A DNA stretch of 40,538 nt from Crenothrix sp. D3 (GTDB lineage: Bacteria; Pseudomonadota; Gammaproteobacteria; Methylococcales; Methylomonadaceae). The translations under genes and the position numbers were made by a program. The first letter of the stretch is position 1. Each line of letters opens with the position of its first letter. The DNA lies in the NCBI GenBank assembly GCA_002134785.1, contig MBQZ01000023.1, forward strand, positions 1-40,538, written 5' to 3'. The notes under the pieces were generated by a model that was not told the DNA's origin, did not search any database, and saw nothing but the letters and a program-made list of their open reading frames with translations. Below are positions 34,200 through 40,538 of this stretch, one piece after another.

Positions 34200-34604
34200 T
34201 CAGTCTTCTCGATAACAGGCATACGCACTGGCAGTTTCCCACAGTGCAACTTCGGCAACATTAAAGCCTGCTTGTTTGAGATGTTGATAAATCATTTTAC
34301 TTAATACTTCAGCAGTTGGGTGTTCATTCAGTGCCATAAATCGCTCATTGTTAGCGATAAGCATCGGAATAATAGGATCATCTTTGTGTAGCAAAAAATT
34401 GTGATCTAATTGTTCATCAACGTAGGCGGTTACGCAGTCTCTAATATCAGAAAAATCACACACCATACCTTGATCGTTCAGCGTTTCTTGTTGAATAGAA
34501 ATGGCAGCTTTCACACTATGCCCGTGTAAATGACGACATTTACCCGCGTGATTCATTAAACGATGCCCGTAGCAAAAATAAACTTCTTTGGTAATTGTAA
34601 ACAT
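34200..34604 (-). CDS. queD: 6-carboxytetrahydropterin synthase (QueD/PTPS family)
   Basis: 134 residues. Zinc ligands His14 (CYGHRL), His27 and His29 (HLHGH) and the catalytic Cys23 (GKCRHLHGH) are present, along with EHPTAEVLSKMIY and the substrate-binding Glu in ALWETASA. Acts on dihydroneopterin triphosphate. QueD-type members make 6-carboxytetrahydropterin for queuosine, but paralogues make other pterins. In an organism with tetrahydromethanopterin a different pterin product is possible. 62 bp separate it from rapA, downstream. Confidence 0.88.
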   Translation of the reverse strand: MFTITKEVYFCYGHRLMNHAGKCRHLHGHSVKAAISIQQETLNDQGMVCDFSDIRDCVTAYVDEQLDHNFLLHKDDPIIPMLIANNERFMALNEHPTAEVLSKMIYQHLKQAGFNVAEVALWETASAYACYRED

Positions 34605-34635
34605 AATAAATTTTTATTAAATGTTGAAACAGTGC

Positions 34636-36090
34636 TTATTGTCTAGCGGCTTCTTTTTCTTTATTCACAAAAAAATTCAGCCGATCATTGAGAATAGCCT
34701 CTAATTGAGGCGTTAAGCCGTTGGAATTTTTCGCCAGCCGTATTTGTAAAATCGCCTCGCGTGTGTGTCCTGTGCTGTAGTAATGTTCGGCAAGATAGCG
34801 ATGTGACTCAGCGGGTTGATGTAAATTACCATAAACTTGCGCTAAAAGCTCAGTATAAACAGGTAGCTGTTGGGTATCGACATTCAAGGTTGATAGCACT
34901 TTTTTTGCCTGATTAGTATCGCCTGTTTTTAGTAACGTCTCCGCATATTCCAATTTAATGGCTTCTTTATGAGGGAATTTTGCAATTAGCTTTTTATATC
35001 GGTTCAACGCGCCGTTGTAATCTTTCGCATCCATAGCGGTTCTCGCCAGTGCTGTGCTGTACTGTACTTGATTGGGATACGTTTGCGCTAAGGTTTGAAA
35101 AATAGTTTCTGCTTCTGCATATTTTTGCGTGGCTAATGCAATTAAGCCCATGCCATATTGAGCAACAACCCGTTGTTCAGTCGTGCCTTGCGCCAATCTA
35201 GCTTGGAAGTATTTGCGGACTTCTGTCGTGTTGGTATCGGTCAATACTCGAATTTTTGCCTTCGTGAGTTGATACGCTAAAGAATCGGGATATTGCTTAT
35301 AAGGGTAGTTTTCAGCGCGTCCACGGGTATCAGAAATACGCGACGCAGTGACAGGGTGAGTCCGTAAAAATTCAGGCACATTTTTACCATCAGAATAACG
35401 ACTAGATTGCTGTAGGCGTTCAAAAAATGTCGGCATACTGCGCGGGTCGTATTCTGACGTTGCCAGTGTTTGCATACCGACTCTATCCGCTTCTTCTTCG
35501 TGGGCGCGAGTAAAATCAATTTGAAACTGCACATTGCCCGCTTGAATTGCCATTAACGCCGCTTGCCCCATTTGTGGTGATTGCGTACCTAAAGCAATCG
35601 CGGCTAAAGTTGCCGCTAATGTCGGAATGGATAAGCGTTGTTGTGCCTCAACGCCACGGTATAAATGCCGTTGAGTAACGTGACCAATTTCGTGCGCCAT
35701 TACCGAAGCCAATTCACTTTCTGCCTCCGTCATTAAAATTAACCCTGAGTTCACCCCGATATAACCACCTAGCCCTGCAAACGCGTTAATGTCATTTTCC
35801 ATTACCACAAAAAAATGAAATGGATAGCTGGGGTTATCGCTATTGGCAGCTAATTTGCTACCAATCGTTTGAATATACTCTTGAATTTCAGCATCTTCAT
35901 TAATGGTTGATTGGCTGTGTAAATATCTGAAAAATTCTTCACCCAATTCCTTTTCTTCGGCAATCGTTAATAACGAATCAGACGAATCACCCATATCGGG
36001 CAATTCGAGTTTATTAAGCTCAACCGCCTGCGGCAAAGCAGGAAACAGGGCAAGGCTTAACGCAAGTGCAATAGCAGAGGGTTTAAACAT
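34636..36090 (-). CDS. bepA: Beta-barrel assembly-enhancing protease BepA
   Basis: 484 residues, M48 metalloprotease with C-terminal TPR repeats. The signal peptide ends near LPQAVE. The zinc-binding HEIGH is in VMAHEIGHVTQRH (about residues 133-145) and the third ligand Glu in RAHEEEADRVGM (about 198). TPR helices occupy about 300-480 (YGMGLIALATQKYAEAETIF, ALNRYKKLIAKFPHKEAI). In E. coli BepA works in the periplasm on LptD and BAM substrates. It lies upstream of queD with a 31-base gap on the same strand. Confidence 0.93.
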   Translation of the reverse strand: MFKPSAIALALSLALFPALPQAVELNKLELPDMGDSSDSLLTIAEEKELGEEFFRYLHSQSTINEDAEIQEYIQTIGSKLAANSDNPSYPFHFFVVMENDINAFAGLGGYIGVNSGLILMTEAESELASVMAHEIGHVTQRHLYRGVEAQQRLSIPTLAATLAAIALGTQSPQMGQAALMAIQAGNVQFQIDFTRAHEEEADRVGMQTLATSEYDPRSMPTFFERLQQSSRYSDGKNVPEFLRTHPVTASRISDTRGRAENYPYKQYPDSLAYQLTKAKIRVLTDTNTTEVRKYFQARLAQGTTEQRVVAQYGMGLIALATQKYAEAETIFQTLAQTYPNQVQYSTALARTAMDAKDYNGALNRYKKLIAKFPHKEAIKLEYAETLLKTGDTNQAKKVLSTLNVDTQQLPVYTELLAQVYGNLHQPAESHRYLAEHYYSTGHTREAILQIRLAKNSNGLTPQLEAILNDRLNFFVNKEKEAARQ

Positions 36091-36167
36091 GATGTTTCAA
36101 CTAAAATCAGTGCAGAATAGGGTTAGAATATCAGCTATAGCTAACCGTTAATAAAATGATTACAAAA

Positions 36168-36226
36168 CCGTTCGCACCGAAGCTCCCCGAAGTGTGAACG
36201 TAGTTCGACAAGCTCACCACGAACGG
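36168..36226. repeat. Dispersed palindromic repeat between bepA and tusD
   Basis: An imperfect inverted repeat starts CCGTTCGCACCGAAGC and ends AAGCTCACCACGAACGG. It includes TTCGACAAGCTCACCACGAA, a segment I recognise as a very common intergenic repeat of many bacterial genomes. It lies between two divergent genes and takes up much of their 198-bp gap. Confidence 0.7.
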
Positions 36227-36288
36227 TATCAATTTATTGTGCATTAGCTCTATCAATTATAAATCATTTGTAAAATTGTAAATCACCG

Positions 36289-36678
36289 ATGAAATTTACC
36301 ATTCAAGTCAATGCCAGCCCTTACCAATCCAATGCAGGGTTGACCGCGTATCAATTTATTCGTGCCGCGTTGGCTGAGCAGCATGAAATAGTACGCGTCT
36401 TTTTCTATCATGAGGGCGTGTATCAAGCGTTTCAATACGCAACCCCACCCGATGATGAAATTCAAATCGTTAAACGCTGGAGTGAACTTGCGCGTGATTA
36501 TGCAATTGATTTGGTCGTGTGTATTTCAGCGGCGCAACGGCGCGGTTTATTGTGTAGTGACGAAGCCACACGACAAGGAAAACATGACAATGACGTAGCC
36601 GCTGGCTTTCGTATTGCAGGCTTGGGGCAGTTAGTTGAAGCTATCTCATTAGCAGACCGTTTTATCGTCTTTGGGTAA
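36289..36678 (+). CDS. tusD: Sulfurtransferase complex subunit TusD
   Basis: 129 residues of the DsrE family. Cys78 in DLVVCISAAQRRG sits at the same position as the persulfide cysteine of E. coli TusD. RIAGLGQLVEAISLADRFIVFG is the typical C-terminus. In E. coli, TusBCD takes sulfur from TusA and passes it to TusE and MnmA for 2-thiouridine of tRNA. The next gene, tusC, begins after five bases. Confidence 0.93.
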   Translation: MKFTIQVNASPYQSNAGLTAYQFIRAALAEQHEIVRVFFYHEGVYQAFQYATPPDDEIQIVKRWSELARDYAIDLVVCISAAQRRGLLCSDEATRQGKHDNDVAAGFRIAGLGQLVEAISLADRFIVFG

Positions 36679-36682
36679 CGCC

Positions 36683-37039
36683 ATGAAAAATTATTTATTT
36701 GTATTACGCAAACCCGCACACAGCGGCGGTTATGTACAAGAAATGCTGGATATTATTTTAATCACAGCCGCTTTCGATCAATCGGTCAGTGTTTTGTGGC
36801 TGGATGATGCCGTGTTTCAATTAAAACACCATCAACAGCCTGAAATAATGGGCATAAAAGACACAGCGGCGATGTTTCAATCCTTAAGTATTTATGACGT
36901 GACTGCGTTATACACCGAAACCGAATCACTGCAAGAACGCGGTTTAACATTGAATGCCCTATCTTTACCCGTACAAGCCTTACCACGCACAGACATCGGC
37001 GCGTTTATGCAAGATTTTGATGTGGTTTTTGCAGGCTAA
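36683..37039 (+). CDS. tusC: Sulfurtransferase complex subunit TusC
   Basis: 118 residues from ATG 36683 (MKNYLFVLRKPAHSGGYVQEML); a TTG at 36671 would overlap tusD and is less likely. DsrF family. Signature pieces are RKPAHSG, LDIILITAAFDQSVSVLWLDDAVFQL and SLSIYDVTALY. It follows tusD immediately. A tusB gene would normally follow, but the next 177 bases contain only a palindromic repeat, so TusB is missing here. Confidence 0.92.
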   Translation: MKNYLFVLRKPAHSGGYVQEMLDIILITAAFDQSVSVLWLDDAVFQLKHHQQPEIMGIKDTAAMFQSLSIYDVTALYTETESLQERGLTLNALSLPVQALPRTDIGAFMQDFDVVFAG

Positions 37040-37077
37040 CTTAAACACACGTTTTGGATGTCACTGCGCATAGAGCA

Positions 37078-37141
37078 ACTGCCTTAAGTTAAGCGTAATC
37101 TAAGAGGCCGCCCCTACAATAATTTCTTAACTTAAGGCAGT
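37078..37141. repeat. Palindromic element with perfect 16-bp arms
   Basis: ACTGCCTTAAGTTAAG (37078-37093) and its exact complement (37126-37141) flank a 32-base core containing GAGGCCGCCCCTAC. It looks like a short MITE or dispersed palindrome. It lies between tusC and nadE, which converge, and could also act as a transcription stop. Confidence 0.7.
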
Positions 37142-37216
37142 GACGCGTTGCGTATCTTGCTATTGAAGTGTCAATTTTAGACCACTACAGTTGAGTTATG
37201 CGGTTACAAACGTGAC

Positions 37217-38827
37217 CTATATTCCTCTGTATCCTGAGGTAATCGGATAACGTCTGTCCCGTCCAAAGGCTCTGCCCGTGATACGAATGCAAGGCGGCGA
37301 TTGGCGGCGTTTGTATTCGTTTCTATCCACTAAACTAATAGCTCTTGCCACGTCTTCACGTTTAAAACCTGCGGCAATAATCTCTTCGGCAGATTGATCT
37401 TGTTCCACATAACGTTCCAGTATTGGATCTAAAATCTCATAAGGTGGCAGCGAATCGGCATCAACTTGATCAGGCGCGAGTTCCGCAGACGGTGGACGCG
37501 TGATAACCCGCTCAGGAATGACAGCCGATAGGCTATTGCGATAGTTAGCCAGCGCATACACCAGCAATTTAGGCACGTCTTTAATCGGCGCAAAACCACC
37601 TGCCATATCGCCGTATAAAGTCGCATAGCCCACGCTCATTTCACTTTTATTGCCTGTAGTCAGTAACAGCCTGCCTTGTTTATTGGACATTGCCATTAAA
37701 ATCAGGCCACGACAACGGGCTTGAATATTTTCTTCGGTGGTGTCTTTTTTCGTGCCTGCAAATACGTCCGCTAACATTCCCGTGAACGCATTCACCGCAG
37801 GTTCAATAGGAATAGAATGATGCTTTACGCCTAAAATATCGGCTTGCAAAATCGCATCTTCGTTACTCATATCTTGCGTGTAACGTGAAGGCATTAACAC
37901 CGCTTCCACTTTATCCGCCCCCAGCGCATCTACTGCTAAGGCTAACACCAAAGCAGAATCAATACCGCCTGATAAACCTAAAATCGCACCAGAAAAACCA
38001 TTTTTACGCACATAATCTTTAATGCCTAAGACCAACGCGTGGTATATACCAGCTGTTTCTTCACAAGATGGCGCACAATGACTAGGAACAGGCAGACCAT
38101 CCTGAAATTCAATGACACTGAGTTGCTCTTGAAACTCAACCGCCCTAAACACAATCTCGCCGTCGCTATCAGTAACAAACGACGCGCCATCAAAAATCAG
38201 TTCATCTTGTCCACCGATTTGATTGACATACACCAATGGGATTTGTGCGGCTTTGATTTGCTCACAAATCACTGCTTCACGTTGATCGACTTTGCCCGCG
38301 TTAAATGGCGAGGCGTTCAGCGTTAATAATAACTCCGCACCTGCTTGTTTGGTGTTGGCAATAATGCCACTTTGCCAGACATCTTCGCAGATGGTTAGCC
38401 CGATAAATGTGCCGTTAAATTCAAACACACAAGGTTGCGTGCCTTCGGCAAAATAACGTTGTTCATCAAATACGCCGTAATTGGGTAGAGCTTGTTTGCG
38501 ATACGTCGCTAATGTCACGCCTTGATGCAGCACTACCGCGCTGTTATAGAGGTGTTCACCATCATGTTCAGGAAAACCCACCACGATGGCAATATCTTTG
38601 ACTTGCTCAGCGAGGATGTAAACCGCGTTGTTAGCAGCGGTAATAAAATCTTTGCGTAATAATAAGTCTTCGGCTGGATAGCCTGTCACCGTGAGTTCAG
38701 GGAACACCACAATATCCGCACCGAGCTTCTTCGCACTGTGAGCGGTGTCGATAATGTGCTGAACATTGGCGGCAATATTACCAACTAGGAAGTTGATTTG
38801 GGCAATAGCGATTTTTAGTGATGGCAT
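37217..38827 (-). CDS. nadE: Glutamine-dependent NAD+ synthetase
   Basis: 536 residues, two domains. The N-terminal nitrilase-type amidase (about 1-250) has Glu in VFPELTVTGYPAEDLL, Lys in YRKQALPNYG and the nucleophile Cys in LTICEDVW. The C-terminal synthetase (about 270-536) has the P-loop LGLSGGIDSALVLALAV, with NKSEMSVGYATLYGDMAGGF and RPPSAELAPDQ. It amidates nicotinic acid adenine dinucleotide using glutamine. The start lies three bases after the hoxH stop, so the two genes are probably translated together. Confidence 0.96.
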   Translation of the reverse strand: MPSLKIAIAQINFLVGNIAANVQHIIDTAHSAKKLGADIVVFPELTVTGYPAEDLLLRKDFITAANNAVYILAEQVKDIAIVVGFPEHDGEHLYNSAVVLHQGVTLATYRKQALPNYGVFDEQRYFAEGTQPCVFEFNGTFIGLTICEDVWQSGIIANTKQAGAELLLTLNASPFNAGKVDQREAVICEQIKAAQIPLVYVNQIGGQDELIFDGASFVTDSDGEIVFRAVEFQEQLSVIEFQDGLPVPSHCAPSCEETAGIYHALVLGIKDYVRKNGFSGAILGLSGGIDSALVLALAVDALGADKVEAVLMPSRYTQDMSNEDAILQADILGVKHHSIPIEPAVNAFTGMLADVFAGTKKDTTEENIQARCRGLILMAMSNKQGRLLLTTGNKSEMSVGYATLYGDMAGGFAPIKDVPKLLVYALANYRNSLSAVIPERVITRPPSAELAPDQVDADSLPPYEILDPILERYVEQDQSAEEIIAAGFKREDVARAISLVDRNEYKRRQSPPCIRITGRAFGRDRRYPITSGYRGI

Positions 38828-38830
38828 AAC

Positions 38831-40318
38831 TTATTCCACGTCACCCTGACTATTCTTAAATACTTGCTTAATAAGCTGCCCCTGAGCATTGACTAATTCA
38901 ACTTCTAGCGGCATTTTGCCTAAGGCGTGCGTGGCGCAGGAAAGACAGGGATCATAAGCCCGAATCGCAACTTCTAAATGATTTAATAAGGGTTCGGTGA
39001 TTTCTAAGCCGTCTAAATAAGTTGCGGCGACTTGGCGCACCGATTCATTCATCGCTTGGTTGTTGCTAGTAGTGGAAACAATCAAATTCGCTTTAGTGAC
39101 GATGTCGTTTTCATCAACTTGATAATGATGGAACAGCGTACCGCGTGGAGCTTCAATGACACCGATACCTTCAAAGCGTTTAATGCCCGTAGCAACTAAG
39201 TCATTACCCATAATATCGGCATCGTGTAGCAAATCTTTAATGGCTTCGGCGCAATGTAAAATTTCAATCAAACGCGCCCAATGATAGCCGAGGGTGCTGT
39301 GTATCATGGCATCTTCACTGATACTCATAAATACTTTCCGTGCCGCTTCGGCTTTCGGTGTGCCGATGTAATCACAGACGTTCATTCGTGCCAGAGGGCC
39401 AACGCGATACCAGCCATCTTGTTTACCTTGGGCGATAAAATACGGGAACTTCATGTACGACCACGAACGCACTTCCTCATGAATGTAGTCGTTGTATTCG
39501 CAATAATCGACTTGATCGAAAATGGTGTTACCGTCAATATTTTTAGCGCGTAAGCCGCCATGATACAGTTCTAAGCCGCCATTTTTGCTGACCATGCCCA
39601 TGTAGCTGGATTTGATGGTGGCGAATTCATCATGAAAGGCTTTGTTTGAAAGATGAACTTTTTCAATCAATGCGACTGAAAATTCAGCCCATTCAATCAT
39701 TTGATCGACATCGGCTAATAAATAATCGCGTTCTTCTTTGTTCAGGGATTTATTCACGCCGCCTGCAACCGCGCTACTGCCATGAATACGTTTGCCCGAT
39801 ACCATGCGGATAACTTCTTGCCCAAATTTACGCAGTTTTACGCCTTGCAAACCAATGTCAGTATGCTCTTGTAATACTGCCACGATATTGCGTTTTGAAA
39901 TATCACTGTCAAAACCAAACAATAAATCAGGGCTGGCTAAATGGAAAAAATGCAGGGCGTGAGATTGTAAAACTTGTCCAAAATGCAATAAACGGCGACA
40001 TTTATCAGCAGTGGGCGGTAGATTTTCAGGGTCGATACCGACTAATTGGTCGATGGCTTTGGCGGCGGCAAGATGATGACTGACAGGGCAGATACCGCAA
40101 AGTCGTTGCACCAGTACAGGCAATTCCCAATACGGGCGACCTTGTATAAAGCGTTCAAAACCACGGAATTCAACGATGTGTAACCGTGCTTGTTGAACAT
40201 GGTTATCTTCATCCAAAAGTAAAGTCACTTTACCGTGTCCTTCAACACGCGAAACAGGGTCTATAACAATACGTTTTAAGTTTTCGGGAGATGCGGCCGT
40301 TTCTAAATGTTCGTACAT
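38831..40318 (-). CDS. hoxH: NAD-linked [NiFe]-hydrogenase large subunit HoxH
   Basis: 495 residues from ATG 40318; a GTG at 40330 is an alternative. Both nickel-binding motifs are present: RLCGICPVSHH (Cys74, Cys77) and RAYDPCLSCATHALG near the C-terminus. The 31-residue tail after CATH is the kind removed by a maturation protease, so the protein is a precursor. The sequence resembles group 3d bidirectional hydrogenases (HoxH of HoxFUYH) more than other groups. HoxFUY genes would normally precede hoxH but are not seen in the 220 bases of window left upstream, where a plus-strand transposase begins. nadE follows three bases downstream. Confidence 0.93.
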   Translation of the reverse strand: MYEHLETAASPENLKRIVIDPVSRVEGHGKVTLLLDEDNHVQQARLHIVEFRGFERFIQGRPYWELPVLVQRLCGICPVSHHLAAAKAIDQLVGIDPENLPPTADKCRRLLHFGQVLQSHALHFFHLASPDLLFGFDSDISKRNIVAVLQEHTDIGLQGVKLRKFGQEVIRMVSGKRIHGSSAVAGGVNKSLNKEERDYLLADVDQMIEWAEFSVALIEKVHLSNKAFHDEFATIKSSYMGMVSKNGGLELYHGGLRAKNIDGNTIFDQVDYCEYNDYIHEEVRSWSYMKFPYFIAQGKQDGWYRVGPLARMNVCDYIGTPKAEAARKVFMSISEDAMIHSTLGYHWARLIEILHCAEAIKDLLHDADIMGNDLVATGIKRFEGIGVIEAPRGTLFHHYQVDENDIVTKANLIVSTTSNNQAMNESVRQVAATYLDGLEITEPLLNHLEVAIRAYDPCLSCATHALGKMPLEVELVNAQGQLIKQVFKNSQGDVE

Positions 40319-40449
40319 GATGATTCTCACAGAGATGGTTGAATTAGCTGGTTCACATTTTACATGGAAACAGTGGTTTATTATCTAAAATCAACTAGCC
40401 AATTAAGGTTATATAGCTAAAGCAGTATAATTTGATTATTTTAAATTAG

Positions 40450-40538
40450 ATGACATATTCAGCCGATTTCCGCCAAAAAGTATTGGCGATTAAAGAACAA
40501 GAAGGGTTAACACAAGCGGAAGCGGCAGAGCGTTTTGG
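40450..40538 (+). CDS. IS630-like transposase, N-terminal part (window edge)
   Basis: The frame from ATG 40450 reads MTYSADFRQKVLAIKEQEGL then TQAEAAERFG and runs off the window. This is the helix-turn-helix start of IS630-type transposases (or related transposase helix-turn-helix proteins). It is divergent from hoxH and begins 132 bases from its start codon. Element ends cannot be defined because the rest is outside the window. Confidence 0.7.
   Translation, partial: MTYSADFRQKVLAIKEQEGLTQAEAAERF

Noticed and set aside
34139-34261. 41-residue N-terminal extension of RapA
   Set aside because: It overlaps the queD-like gene; the conserved start is MEQFIPGQRW with a ribosome site before it.

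Overview
The window looks like a chromosome segment of a gammaproteobacterial (type I, Methylococcales-like) methanotroph. The main evidence is a tetrahydromethanopterin/methanofuran-type cofactor gene cluster (MfnB-like, DUF447, dihydropteroate-synthase-like and archaeal-type flavoprotein genes) among typical gammaproteobacterial housekeeping genes (pilMNOPQ-aroK-aroB, hemE, rapA, bepA, tusDC, xth, rpmE). A phosphoketolase, a phosphoglucose isomerase and two copper-linked proteins (an OprC-like TonB receptor and a DUF411 protein) fit that lifestyle. The genus cannot be fixed from sequence reading alone. I saw no rRNA, tRNA or CRISPR array.

Layout. 1-2232 is a mobile-element graveyard. It holds an edge transposase fragment, a full-length IS5-family copy with two in-frame TGA codons (106-1132), a 5'-truncated second copy in the opposite orientation (1133-1656), an IS3-family relic (1657-1854) and a 154-bp MITE-like element (1887-2040). 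2233-8325 (+) carries central carbon genes (xfp, pgi, a histidine phosphatase), interrupted by two small unknown envelope genes and a nested palindromic repeat. A perfect 19-bp-arm palindrome at 8333-8371 and its right flank hold three exact DnaA boxes. 8494-10395 has a double-META lipoprotein (-) and a J-domain-like coiled-coil protein (+).

10588-20990 (-) is a long co-directional block: pilM-N-O-P-Q, a terminator, then aroK-aroB-AAA ATPase-hemE-DUF411-(CoaD fused to an HD phosphohydrolase). 21566-24940 holds rpmE, xth and the copper receptor. 25277-29067 (-) is the C1-cofactor cluster, with a 167-bp nested inverted repeat in its middle. 29571-36090 has a D,D-carboxypeptidase, a membrane protein, rapA, a QueD-like enzyme and bepA. 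36289-37039 (+) is tusD-tusC without tusB. The right end has a hoxH gene 3 bp upstream of nadE, without its usual hox partners in view, and the start of an IS630-like transposase at the edge.

How it fits together. xfp and pgi would handle sugar phosphates made by formaldehyde assimilation. The cofactor cluster would make the pterin/furan carriers for formaldehyde oxidation. The copper receptor and DUF411 protein would handle copper, which methanotrophs need for particulate methane monooxygenase. HoxH would be the catalytic subunit of an NAD-linked hydrogenase. The least ordinary items are the CoaD-HD fusion, the DnaA-box palindrome, the hoxH-nadE coupling, the missing tusB, and the nested repeat inside the cofactor operon.
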